DNA from: Massilia niastensis DSM 21313 | Lineage (GTDB): Bacteria; Pseudomonadota; Gammaproteobacteria; Burkholderiales; Burkholderiaceae_D | Length of the DNA stretch: 32,079 bases | Assembly: GCF_000382345.1 (NCBI RefSeq) | Contig: NZ_KB908118.1 | Span: 1 to 32,079, forward strand | Direction: 5' to 3' | In this document: positions 1 to 6,859 of the stretch, in pieces | Layout of the letters: each line of letters begins with the position of its first letter | Numbering within the stretch: position 1 is the stretch's first letter | Notes under the pieces: generated by a model | What the model was told of the DNA's origin: nothing | The model's database searches: none | The model's input: only the letters and a program-made list of their open reading frames with translations | Position numbers and translations under genes: made by a program

Positions 1-207
1 CGGCAACTCACGGATGATTCGCATGCCTGACTCGTGCACTCGATGACAGTGATGGCCGCAGCCATTGCACACCATGGGGGCGGCAGGATCCCTGCGCAGA
101 TCGATCCACACTGCGCCCGGCCGGCGCTCCAATTTCGATGCAAAGAACCCTTCCCAGAACGGGAGGGCAAGATTATGATTCGTCATGAAAGCGGTGAGGA
201 TGAGCAT
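1..207 (-). CDS. ISL3-family transposase, N-terminal part (runs off the left edge)
   Basis: The first 69 residues of a DDE transposase, which would catalyse cut-and-paste movement of the element. The visible part ends with a zinc-finger module: C-x2-C-G-x2-C-x3-H (VCNGCGHHCHRVH), followed by a G-M-R-I-I-R-E-L-P stretch. This matches the ISL3 pattern in which a Cys2 finger is followed by 'VHD/E..R.IRDLP'. The start is taken at 207; a second ATG at 186 (protein beginning MTNHNLALPFWEG) is an equally good candidate. The catalytic domain lies outside the window, so whether the gene is intact cannot be judged. Confidence 0.7.
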   Translation of the reverse strand, partial: MLILTAFMTNHNLALPFWEGFFASKLERRPGAVWIDLRRDPAAPMVCNGCGHHCHRVHESGMRIIRELP

Positions 208-260
208 TCTTTGTTGGTCGCACAACAAGTCTAGCTCGTCTTCACCGCTTTCCCTTTTCT

Positions 261-291
261 GGCGTTACTTCCCGCTAATCCGTGAAGAACC
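261..291 (-). repeat. Candidate terminal inverted repeat of the ISL3-type element
   Basis: On the minus strand the element appears to start at 291 with GGTTCTTCACGGATTAGC and continue GGGAAGTAACGCC. The repeat lies about 55 bp upstream of the transposase start, as expected for the left end. The inner limit is uncertain because the partner repeat is not in the window. Confidence 0.6.
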
Positions 292-378
292 TTTTTAATT
301 CCATTCTGATGCGATGATGATTGCGGTGAGTCAGGAGATGGCAGTGAGCGCCGCCGGTTCATGAGCTTTCGCGACTAA

Positions 379-597
379 TTACGTGCGATTCTGGCGATGG
401 CGTCCAACCTGAACCTGCAAGTCACCACCGAAGGGGTGGCGTCCGAGGAGCAACTGGAGCTCCTGCGCGCCGAAGGCTGCCAGGAAATCCAGGGGTTCTT
501 CGTGTCCCCGCCGATCAGCCCCGACAGTTTCGTTTCGCGCTTCCTCACCTCCGGCCGCGCTCAGGTACCGCCAGGCGTCCTGCTGTCGTCCGGATAA
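379..597 (+). pseudogene. C-terminal remnant of an EAL-domain (c-di-GMP phosphodiesterase) gene
   Basis: The frame after a stop at 376-378 reads as the last part of an EAL domain. It begins LRAILAMASNLNLQV, then TTEGVASEEQLELL (the 'VAEGVE..Q' motif, catalytic-loop Glu kept), then GCQEIQGFFVSPPIS (the 'GC..iQGY.fS.P' motif), and stops at 595-597. The EAL signature, the NV and DD metal-ligand motifs and any sensor domain are absent: a full EAL domain needs about 240 residues and only about 72 remain. Upstream bases (301-378) do not continue the domain in any frame I read. The break lies about 85 bp from the IS end, so a deletion linked to the IS is a reasonable inference. The in-frame ATG at 397 is an internal Met, not a real start. 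Confidence 0.8.
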
Positions 598-677
598 GCC
601 ACGGCCGGCGAACCTCCAGCCATATCGAGCCGGCAGCGTCCTGACGGTTCAGGTGTATTGTCGAGCACTTTCCGGGC

Positions 678-699
678 GCTTGCCATGATCAGCGCAAGC
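678..699 (-). terminator. Weak terminator-like hairpin after the CMD/glutaredoxin operon
   Basis: GCTTGC (678-683) pairs with GCAAGC (694-699) around a 10-nt loop, beginning 4 bp beyond the stop of the last gene of the minus-strand operon. There is no T-run, so it could equally act as an mRNA 3' stabiliser. Confidence 0.3.
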
Positions 700-703
700 C
701 CCC

Positions 704-1258
704 TCAAGCACGGTGTGGCAGATAGGGCCGCAGCTCCGCGTTTACTTCTGTCTCGCCCAGGTTATTCGCGAAATTACACAGTGTCGCAAGGCTGACGCCC
801 AACACGATCTCCAACGCCTGTCTGGGCCCGTAGCCGTGCGCGAGGAAAGCTTGGTAGTCAGCGTCAGAGACTGCGCCGCGGGTGGCAATCACGGACCGGG
901 TGAATGCGGCTACTGCATCGAGCCGCGCATCACCACTTTCGGCGCCGGTCTGCAGGGCCTGCACCACCGAGCGGGGTGCGCCAGCCTTCTTCATCATCAC
1001 GGCGCCATGGCCTGCCAGGCAAAAATCGCAGCCATGCCCCTGCGCGGCGGCCAACTGCACCACTTCACGTTCGGTCAGCGTCAAGCTCGTGCTGGCATTG
1101 ATCGCACCCACCTTCATGTACGTTTCCAGCGCCGCTGGCGCATGTGCCAACACGCCAATCAGGTTTGGCAAAAAACCGTTGCTGGCCTGAGATTTTTCGA
1201 CGAAAGCCTGACTTTCAGCAGGGACGTTGAGGAGGTTGAGGACAGAAATGCGGGACAT
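704..1258 (-). CDS. Carboxymuconolactone decarboxylase / AhpD-like family protein (first of two)
   Basis: A 184-residue all-alpha protein of the CMD/AhpD family. Members are peroxidases with a CxxC redox pair or, less often, gamma-carboxymuconolactone decarboxylases. Around residues 63-84 it has the AhpD-type signature: a Glu-containing helix (TEREVVQLA) followed by C77-D-F-C80-L-A-G-H84, the Cys pair plus His needed for peroxide reduction. This favours a thiol peroxidase over a ring-opening enzyme. I start at 1258 (MSRISVLNLLN), because it aligns with the start of the paralogue MSRLYTVTP; the frame is open further upstream but looks non-coding and runs into the glutaredoxin gene. It is the last gene of the operon after the glutaredoxin and second CMD genes. 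Substrate not predictable. Confidence 0.85.
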   Translation of the reverse strand: MSRISVLNLLNVPAESQAFVEKSQASNGFLPNLIGVLAHAPAALETYMKVGAINASTSLTLTEREVVQLAAAQGHGCDFCLAGHGAVMMKKAGAPRSVVQALQTGAESGDARLDAVAAFTRSVIATRGAVSDADYQAFLAHGYGPRQALEIVLGVSLATLCNFANNLGETEVNAELRPYLPHRA

Positions 1259-1330
1259 ATATGGCTCACAAAGGATAGCGTTGGTCGAATCGGTACGGAT
1301 ACCGGACAGGGTGGCGGTCCTGCACACACC

Positions 1331-1582
1331 TTACAGAAGCAATGCCAGTTCGCCGGCGCGCTCGAGCGCCGCGAGCTCGTCGAAGCCGCCGATATGGCGC
1401 TCTCCAATGAAGATCTGGGGCACGCTGCGGCGACCGGTACGCGCCATCATCTCGACCCGCCGCGCGGGATCCAGATCGACGTTGATTTCTTCGGCCGTCA
1501 CGCCGCGCTGCGCCAGCAGGCGCTTGGCCAACCTGCAATAGCCGCAGGTGTCACTGCTGTACATGATCACGTGATTCATCAT
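1331..1582 (-). CDS. Glutaredoxin (monodomain, dithiol type, CGYC active site)
   Basis: An 83-residue thioredoxin-fold glutaredoxin that would reduce disulfides or glutathionylated proteins in the cytoplasm using glutathione. The strand VIMYSSDTCGYC holds the active site C13-G-Y-C16. The cis-proline and GSH-binding loop is RSVPQIFIG, followed by the family signature IGGFDEL. Length matches GrxC/Grx3. The usual CPYC is CGYC here, which should shift redox potential or favour GSH-mixed disulfide chemistry (inference). GGAG lies 5 bp upstream of the ATG at 1582 (8 bp from a second ATG at 1579). It sits between two AhpD-like genes on the same strand, so it probably recycles their Cys pairs. Confidence 0.88.
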   Translation of the reverse strand: MMNHVIMYSSDTCGYCRLAKRLLAQRGVTAEEINVDLDPARRVEMMARTGRRSVPQIFIGERHIGGFDELAALERAGELALLL

Positions 1583-1626
1583 TGTTCTCCAATGCGCCGG
1601 TGGAGGGCATGCACCGGCAAGCGGTA

Positions 1627-2163
1627 TCAATCGACGGCCGGGAAATCGAGCACCGTGTCATTGACGCGATTGACGAGGTTGGTGAACGTGATGCTGGCGA
1701 TGGCCAGCAGCGTGTCGATGATCTGGGCATCGGTGTAGCCAGCCGCCCTTATCGCCGCCACCTCCTCGACCGGCACAGTACCTTTGCTGGCGACCAGTTG
1801 CCGTGCGAACCTCGCCAGCACATCGGTGGCCGCATCGCCGCTCGGCACGCCGCCGCGCAGCGCCGCCATCGTGGCGCCCGGCAGGCCGGCCCGTCCACCG
1901 AGGAACGTATGGGCCGCAATGCAGTAATCGCAGCCGACTTCGGCGCTGACAGCGAGCTTGATGATCTCGATCTGATGGTGCGACAGGCTGCTCTTGCGCA
2001 GCGCGCCGTCCAGCTCCAAGGCGGCTTTCAGGGCTACCGGGCTGTTCGAGCCGATGGTGGCGAAGGCATTCGGTACGGTGCCGGCTGCGGCCTTGATCGC
2101 GCTGAAAAGCTGGGCGGCCTGGCCAGTGGCTTCGGCGGGGGTGACAGTGTACAGGCGGGACAT
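1627..2163 (-). CDS. Carboxymuconolactone decarboxylase / AhpD-like family protein (second of two)
   Basis: 178 residues, same family as the protein at 704-1258 and probably a diverged duplicate (starts MSRLYTVTP versus MSRISVLNL). The AhpD signature is present: helix HQIEIIKLAVSAEVG followed by C78-D-Y-C81-I-A-A-H85. The expected function is reduction of a peroxide or other electrophile through the Cys pair, with the neighbouring glutaredoxin as likely electron donor (inference). The ATG at 2163 has an AAGGA ribosome-binding site; the longer open frame upstream reaches into the divergent regulator and is not needed. It is the first gene of the operon, facing an AraC-type regulator across about 130 bp. 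Confidence 0.88.
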   Translation of the reverse strand: MSRLYTVTPAEATGQAAQLFSAIKAAAGTVPNAFATIGSNSPVALKAALELDGALRKSSLSHHQIEIIKLAVSAEVGCDYCIAAHTFLGGRAGLPGATMAALRGGVPSGDAATDVLARFARQLVASKGTVPVEEVAAIRAAGYTDAQIIDTLLAIASITFTNLVNRVNDTVLDFPAVD

Positions 2164-2185
2164 GATATTCCTTTCGGGTTCAGTA

Positions 2186-2249
2186 TTTTGCCGGCGCTTC
2201 AGTGTCCGGCATGCAAAACAGTGTAGCCACGCCACCTGCCCTTTATAAT
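2186..2249. promoter_or_regulatory. Divergent control region between the CMD operon and its AraC regulator
   Basis: The 130-bp space holds an interrupted inverted repeat, TTTTGCCGG (2186-2194) against CCGGC (2206-2210) and GCAAAA (2213-2218), just ahead of the operon, and a TATAAT (2244-2249) reading toward the AraC gene. A convincing -35 box is not visible for the latter. The dyad is a candidate binding site for the adjacent regulator. Confidence 0.4.
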
Positions 2250-2293
2250 GCTCGGAAACCTCTATCTCTTGCTCGTTCAACTCAACTAGTGCC

Positions 2294-3235
2294 ATGGGTG
2301 TCTTGAGTCACTTGCTGACCCTGTATCCGGTGCGCACCGCACTGGACATCCGCTGCCAGTTCGGCGCGCCCTGGGTACTGGAACATCCCGGAAGCGGCGC
2401 CGGGAGCGCGCCCTATCACCTGATCGCGCGCGGACGCGGACGTCTGGAAGTGGGCGGACGTAAAGATATCCAGCTGGAGGAAGGGGACATCATCCTGTTC
2501 CCTACCGGTGCACCGCATCGTCTGTATGCCGAGGAATCGGACGGAACGTCGGGTAGCTACCAGCAGTCCGATGAGCAGTCCGCGCTGCCCCTGCTGTTCA
2601 ACGATGGGAGCGGCCCCGTCACCGACATCCTGTGCGGGCAGTTCGAATTCGGACAGTCGACACACAATGCGCTGTTGACCGCGCTGCCGGAACTGGTGCA
2701 CGTGCGGACCGCCGATCGGCACGATTTCTCGACCCTGCGCAGCTTGATCCAGATGCTGCGCCAGGAGGCCGAAACGTCCCGACCGGGTGGGCGTGCCCTG
2801 CTATCGCAGCTGGCGTCGGCATTGTTCACCCTGGTGATGCGGGCCTGGGTGGAGCAGGCGCCGTCGACACCCGGGCTGTTCGCTTTGCTGGCCGAGCCAC
2901 GCCTGCAGCCTGCGCTTCGGGCCATGCTGGCGGAACCGGAGCGTCCCTGGCAGTTGGCCGAACTGGCGGACCTGTGTCATATCTCGCGCGCCACCTTTGC
3001 CCGCCTGTTCCAGCGCGCAGCCCAGGCAAGCCCGGCCCAGGTGTTGACCCAGACCCGGATGGCAAGGGCCGCCGCCCTGCTTCGCGAAGGGCGTCTGCCG
3101 GTCGGACAGATCGCGGAAATGGTCGGCTACCAGTCGGAAGCCGCATTCAACCGCGTATTCAAACGCAGCTACGGGGCTGGACCGGGCGCTTACCGGCGCT
3201 CCGTGGTTGCGGATACGGCGCGCGCGCCATCATAG
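2294..3235 (+). CDS. AraC-family regulator with N-terminal cupin domain (regulator of the CMD/glutaredoxin operon)
   Basis: 313 residues. Residues ~1-180 form a cupin-type ligand-binding domain, shown by the glycine-rich strands YHLIARGRGRLEV, GDIILFPTGAPHRL and a later SALPLLFNDG segment; this is the Cupin_6 type common in AraC regulators next to oxidoreductase genes. The last ~100 residues carry two helix-turn-helix motifs: WQLAELADLCHISRATFARLF, and the second ending in the AraC signature VGQIAEMVGYQSEAAFNRVFKR. It is transcribed away from the CMD/glutaredoxin operon, the usual layout for a local activator. The ATG at 2294 lacks a clear Shine-Dalgarno, so translation may start on a near-leaderless mRNA or from another codon. 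Inducer unknown. Confidence 0.9.
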   Translation: MGVLSHLLTLYPVRTALDIRCQFGAPWVLEHPGSGAGSAPYHLIARGRGRLEVGGRKDIQLEEGDIILFPTGAPHRLYAEESDGTSGSYQQSDEQSALPLLFNDGSGPVTDILCGQFEFGQSTHNALLTALPELVHVRTADRHDFSTLRSLIQMLRQEAETSRPGGRALLSQLASALFTLVMRAWVEQAPSTPGLFALLAEPRLQPALRAMLAEPERPWQLAELADLCHISRATFARLFQRAAQASPAQVLTQTRMARAAALLREGRLPVGQIAEMVGYQSEAAFNRVFKRSYGAGPGAYRRSVVADTARAPS

Positions 3236-3283
3236 TCGGGTGAAAAGCGATGCGCCAGCATCAAACGCCCTGTCCGGCACCGA

Positions 3284-3300
3284 ATTGAATTCACTACAAT
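3284..3300 (+). promoter_or_regulatory. Candidate LysR box upstream of the LysR gene
   Basis: ATTG (3284-3287), nine bases, CAAT (3297-3300): a dyad containing the T-N11-A core typical of LysR-family operators. It is 75 bp ahead of the LysR start, consistent with autoregulation. A possible -10 (TACAAT, 3295-3300) overlaps its right half; no good -35 is visible. Confidence 0.4.
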
Positions 3301-3374
3301 CAGCGGTCACCCAATGACTCATTTCCCTGCAGCACGAGACCGGAAAACCTTGATCATTACTGCCAAGAGATACC

Positions 3375-4271
3375 ATGGACAAGCTTGAAGCAATGCGCGT
3401 GTTTTGCGCAGTCGTGGACGCGGGAGGCTTCAGCAGGGCAGCCGAGCGGCTCGGCATGTCGCCGTCCTCGGTCACGATCCATGTGGCGAGCCTCGAATCC
3501 CACTTCCGTGTGAAACTGCTGCATCGGACGACACGCAGCATGTCGCTGACCAGCGAGGGCGTGGTATGCCACCAGCATGCGATGCAGTTGCTGGCCGACA
3601 TGGCCGAACTGGAATCGCAACTGCATGATGCGGCGGACATCCCAAGCGGTACCTTACGGGTCGACATGCCGGGACTTGTCTCGCGCATGTACGTGTCCCC
3701 CGCCCTGCCGCGTTTCCTGGCCCAATACCCTGAAATCACGCTGCGCGCCACGGTAAGCGACCGTTTGCTGGACATGGTGGACGAAGGCGTCGATGTATTG
3801 ATCCGCATCGGGAACGTGGCGGACTCCGGCCTGGTGGCGCGCCCGCTCATGCAGACGAAGTTCATCTGCTGCGCCTCGCCGGGATTCGTGCGTCAGTACG
3901 GCACGCCGCCCTCGCCCGACGCCCTGGCCGATTTCAGCTGCATGGGCTTCATGCTGCCGAAGGTGAGGCGCTTGCGGCCCTGGACGTTCAATGGGGCGGA
4001 CGACTTTGTCCCACGGACCCGCATCAGCTACGATCACGTCGACTCGCTGCTGGAATTGTGCAAGGCGGGCGCCGGCATCGGGCAATTCCTGTCGCTCTCC
4101 GTGGCGGACGCGCTGCGCAGCGGCGAACTGGTTCCGCTACTGGAGCCGTGGCAAGCCGATGGGCCGCTCGTCCACGCCCTGTTCCAGCAACGGCAGCAGC
4201 GCGCCGCGAAGGTGCGTGCCTTTATCGATTTCCTCGCCGGCCTGTTTCCCGCGCCTGACCTCAAGGGATAA
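3375..4271 (+). CDS. LysR-family transcriptional regulator
   Basis: 298 residues, normal for the family. The N-terminal winged HTH is clear: MDKLEAMRVFCAVVDAGG, then SRAAERLGMSPSSVTIHVASLE and the wing region LLHRTTRSMSLTSEG. The rest is the periplasmic-binding-like effector domain, with LRVDMPGLVSRMYVSPALP opening lobe 1 and a FNGADDF...HVDSLLELCKAGAGIG segment in lobe 2. Its 3' end overlaps the 3' end of the convergent quinone oxidoreductase gene by 11 bp, so it is not in the classical divergent position; its target may be itself plus the neighbouring operons. Resembles the CrgA-like LysR group by overall pattern (low-certainty subclass). Effector unknown. Confidence 0.92.
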   Translation: MDKLEAMRVFCAVVDAGGFSRAAERLGMSPSSVTIHVASLESHFRVKLLHRTTRSMSLTSEGVVCHQHAMQLLADMAELESQLHDAADIPSGTLRVDMPGLVSRMYVSPALPRFLAQYPEITLRATVSDRLLDMVDEGVDVLIRIGNVADSGLVARPLMQTKFICCASPGFVRQYGTPPSPDALADFSCMGFMLPKVRRLRPWTFNGADDFVPRTRISYDHVDSLLELCKAGAGIGQFLSLSVADALRSGELVPLLEPWQADGPLVHALFQQRQQRAAKVRAFIDFLAGLFPAPDLKG

Positions 4272-5229
4272 GCAGCAGCTTGCCGGTCGTGCAGCGGCTC
4301 TCGAGGGCGGCATGCGCCAGCGCGGCATCGACGAGAGGATAGGCCGTGCCGATTGCCACCCCCAGCTTGCCCGCCACGATCCAGTCGAACAGCTGCCCGG
4401 CGCGGGCGCGCAGCAAGGCCGGCGTGGGAACGTGGTCGTAGAAGGCGGCATAGCCGACCTTGATGCTGCGCGGAAGCCTGGGCAGGTCGATCGGCCGGGA
4501 CAGTCCCAGGCCGGGACCGTACCAGCACAAGGTGCCGCAGCGGCGCAGCGAGGCGATCGAGTCGTCGAAGGTCGCCGCACCCGAGCCGTCGTAGACCACA
4601 TGCACGCCTTCGCCATCCGTCAGGCGCTGCACCTCGCCGGCAAACCGGCCCTCGGCATCGACGATCACGTGATCGGCCCCGGCCGCGCGGGCGGCGGCAA
4701 TCTTGTCGGCGTGCGAGACACGCCCGATCACCCTGCCGCCGCGCAGCTTCACCAGCTGCGTCAGCAGCTGCCCGACACCGCCGGCCGCCGCATGCACCAG
4801 CGCGATATCGCCAGGGTTCACGGGATAGAAGTCGGTCGCGAAATGGCTGGCCGTCAGGCCTTGCATCATCACGGCCGCCGCCGTACGGTCATCGATGACG
4901 TCCGGCACGCGCACCAGCGCATCAGCCGGCACCGCGATCCGTTCGGCGTAGCTGCCCGATGCGTAAGCCCAGGTCACCCGCTGCCCAGGGACGAAGCCCT
5001 CTACGCCTGGACCGGCTGCGCGCACCCTGCCCGTGCCTTCGACGCCGATGATTTTCGGGTTCGGCATGTCGGTCCAGTACAGCCCCTGGCGTACGCCCAC
5101 ATCCATGAAATTGACGCCGGCGGCCACCACCTCGACCAGCACCTGCCCCGGTCCGGCCACCGGCTCGGGGATCTCCTGATACGCCAGGACGCCCTGGCCG
5201 CCCGACGTGCGCATGACGACCGCCTTCAT
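4261..5229 (-). CDS. NADPH:quinone oxidoreductase-type MDR enzyme (zinc-less)
   Basis: 322-residue medium-chain dehydrogenase/reductase. The N-terminal GroES-like domain starts MKAVVMRTSGGQGVLAY and contains GPGQVLVEVVAAGVNFMDVG, the quinone-reductase version that lacks the catalytic zinc Cys. The Rossmann fold shows the A-A-x-G-G-V-G loop in VHAAAGGVGQLLTQLVKLRG. Such enzymes reduce quinones or alpha,beta-unsaturated carbonyls with NADPH in the cytoplasm. It is the last gene of a three-gene operon, its ATG overlapping the previous stop (ATGA). The C-terminus runs 11 bp into the convergent LysR gene. A qor-like role is well supported; the substrate is not. Confidence 0.9.
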   Translation of the reverse strand: MKAVVMRTSGGQGVLAYQEIPEPVAGPGQVLVEVVAAGVNFMDVGVRQGLYWTDMPNPKIIGVEGTGRVRAAGPGVEGFVPGQRVTWAYASGSYAERIAVPADALVRVPDVIDDRTAAAVMMQGLTASHFATDFYPVNPGDIALVHAAAGGVGQLLTQLVKLRGGRVIGRVSHADKIAAARAAGADHVIVDAEGRFAGEVQRLTDGEGVHVVYDGSGAATFDDSIASLRRCGTLCWYGPGLGLSRPIDLPRLPRSIKVGYAAFYDHVPTPALLRARAGQLFDWIVAGKLGVAIGTAYPLVDAALAHAALESRCTTGKLLLIP

Positions 5230-6308
5230 TTGAGCACTCCCGCGTTGCGGACGATCGTGTCGACCAGGCGATGCAAGCCTACCGCGTCGTCGAAATCGGG
5301 GCCGTCGTGCGTGCCGTTGGCGATATCCTCGGCCAGGCGCTGATAGGCGCTTGCGACCAGCTGCGCCGGCCCTTCGGCGCCATGGGCAGTATAGCTCGCC
5401 GGAATCTCGATTTCATGCAAAGTCTCGTCCCCATGCGCCCCTTGCAGCCGCATGCCACCGATGCCGACATAGCCGACCGGGCTCGTGATGAGGAGATCTC
5501 CATGCGTGCCATTGATCTCGACGTGAAAATTCGTCGCGCGCGACAGCCCGCCGCGGAAGTGGGCGGATACCGCGACACCATTGCTCAACTGGCCGGCGAG
5601 CAGTATCTGGTCGGCCACGCTCAAGGGCAGCTCGGCCCCGGTCTCGACGATGCGGGTCGTCTTGCGCGCGTTGCCCAGCAAGCCGGATACCGCGTCGAAG
5701 CCGGCGCCCAGCACATGCAGCAGGCCGTCGATCGAGTGGGCGAATGGCACGTTCAGCATGGCGGCGCCATTGGCTGGGTCGAGCGTGTAGACGTAGCCCT
5801 CGTTCACGGCTTCTCCCCAGAGGATGCCGGAACCGATCATGCTGGCCGACAGCACCCGGCCCACATAACCATCCCTGACCAGATGGCGTGCATGGGCGAA
5901 GGCGGGTGCGGCGCGTGTTTGCAAGCCGATCGAGGTGGCCACGCCGGCCGCGCGTGCCAGATCGCGCATGGATTCCGCTTCTGCCAGGCTGGTGCCGAGA
6001 GGCCACTCGGAGAAAACGGCCTTGCCGGCCGCGATCGCCTGGCCGACCAGCTCGGCATGGCGCGGCACCTTGACCGCCACGACCACCAGGTCGACGTCCG
6101 GATGGGTCACCAGTTCCGCGGCGGAGGCGAAGGCGTGCGGCACGCTGAACGCGTGGGCGGCGGCCCGGGCCGTAGCCAGGTCGTGATGGCTGACGGCGGC
6201 GATCTGGTATTCCGGCAGCCGCTGCAGCGCCGGGAGGTGCGCCGTGGCGGCCCAGCCCTTGTCGGGATGCACCCCGATGATGCCTACGCGGAGTGGAAGT
6301 TTGTTCAT
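5226..6308 (-). CDS. Gfo/Idh/MocA-family (Gal80-like) NAD(P)-binding protein
   Basis: 360 residues. The N-terminal Rossmann domain opens RVGIIGVHPDKGWAATAHLP and continues with DVDLVVVAVKVPRHAELV. Where most family members have the EKP motif with the catalytic and NAD-contacting lysine, this protein has S-E-W-P-L-G (E101-W-P). EWP is characteristic of the Gal80-like branch, in which the fold acts as a sensor or non-classical oxidoreductase. The C-terminal half has the alpha/beta substrate domain (NEGYVYTLDPANGAAMLNV, then FDAVSGLLGNARKT). Starts with ATGA overlap on the NTF2-like gene and has GGAG just upstream. It may therefore be a NADP(H)-binding partner of the co-encoded reductase rather than a sugar dehydrogenase (inference). 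Confidence 0.85.
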   Translation of the reverse strand: MNKLPLRVGIIGVHPDKGWAATAHLPALQRLPEYQIAAVSHHDLATARAAAHAFSVPHAFASAAELVTHPDVDLVVVAVKVPRHAELVGQAIAAGKAVFSEWPLGTSLAEAESMRDLARAAGVATSIGLQTRAAPAFAHARHLVRDGYVGRVLSASMIGSGILWGEAVNEGYVYTLDPANGAAMLNVPFAHSIDGLLHVLGAGFDAVSGLLGNARKTTRIVETGAELPLSVADQILLAGQLSNGVAVSAHFRGGLSRATNFHVEINGTHGDLLITSPVGYVGIGGMRLQGAHGDETLHEIEIPASYTAHGAEGPAQLVASAYQRLAEDIANGTHDGPDFDDAVGLHRLVDTIVRNAGVLK

Positions 6309-6751
6309 GGCGTGATCTCCAGGATGGTGCGACGCAGTTCAAGACGGGCGATACGCCAGCCATCTCTGGTGAGCACCCAGTTTTCGTGATAGTGGCCGTA
6401 GCCATGGTGGCGTGACGGACGACTGTCCGTCCGCTCCGGGAACAGGATGGTGTCCTCCATCGACCAGATCGCGCTGATCTCGCTGTCCGATACCTGGGTC
6501 AGCTCGTCGTTATGAACTTGGTGGATGGATTGGGCGCTTGCAAGATAGTCACGGGCGGCGGCAGTGAACACATCGCGCGAGGAGAAGGCGACAACAAGCT
6601 CTCCGCCAACGCCGAGGATCCGGATGTCAGGAGAAGGAACGAACAGGTCGGCGAATGCGTCCCATTGCTTGGTATCGGCATAACGGCAGTAGCGGGCCTT
6701 GGCCTGGCGGACTTGATCAATGGCGCTGGAGGGAGGCGGGGTGTAAGGCAT
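6305..6751 (-). CDS. SnoaL/NTF2-like fold protein
   Basis: 148-residue cone-shaped alpha+beta-barrel protein. The N-terminal helix AIDQVRQAKARYCRYADTKQ and the W-D-A-F-A-D-L-F turn are typical of the SnoaL_4 branch, as are the central QSIHQVHNDELT strand and the closing GHYHENWVLTRDGWRIARLEL hairpin. Members are small-molecule isomerases, hydratases, dehydratases or ring-hydroxylase-type subunits, so the reaction cannot be named. It is the first gene of the operon with the Gal80-like and quinone-reductase genes, with 4-bp overlaps throughout, and faces an AraC regulator. GGA is present about 6 bp before the ATG. Confidence 0.8.
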   Translation of the reverse strand: MPYTPPPSSAIDQVRQAKARYCRYADTKQWDAFADLFVPSPDIRILGVGGELVVAFSSRDVFTAAARDYLASAQSIHQVHNDELTQVSDSEISAIWSMEDTILFPERTDSRPSRHHGYGHYHENWVLTRDGWRIARLELRRTILEITP

Positions 6752-6779
6752 GATGTTCCATGTTGGTTCGCAATGAATC

Positions 6780-6844
6780 TATAATGGCGGCACGCATCTG
6801 GACGAACAAGTCTTGAAAGTCCTTGTGTTTTGCCTACTCGTCCA
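6780..6844. promoter_or_regulatory. Divergent control region with TATAAT and an inverted repeat
   Basis: TATAAT at 6780-6785 reads toward the AraC gene. TGGACGA (6799-6805) is matched by TCGTCCA (6838-6844) in inverted orientation, between the -10 and the start of that gene. It is a candidate site for autoregulation or for control of the divergent NTF2-like operon. The -35 elements are poor on both strands. Confidence 0.4.
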
Positions 6845-6859
6845 ATTTTGAAAACAATC

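Larger units (their letters stand above)
1..291 (-). mobile_element. End of an ISL3-type insertion sequence (truncated by window edge)
   Basis: The segment contains the first 69 codons of a transposase with an ISL3-type zinc-finger start, reading leftwards off the window. Upstream of that start is a terminus beginning GGTTCTTCACGGATTAGCGG on the minus strand (outer base at 291), which resembles the GG(T/C)TCTTC-type ends of ISL3 elements. Just outside is the AT-rich octamer tttttaat (292-299), a plausible copy of the 8-bp target duplication typical of this family; the other copy is outside the window. Family assignment is from memory of family features, not a search. Confidence 0.7.

Noticed and set aside
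34..234. 66-codon plus-strand ORF near the left edge
   Set aside because: Antisense to the transposase zinc-finger start, which explains the region better.
713..1738. Long plus-strand open frame (341 codons) over the CMD/glutaredoxin genes
   Set aside because: It is antisense to three recognisable minus-strand proteins and its translation is His/Arg/Gln-rich without any domain pattern.
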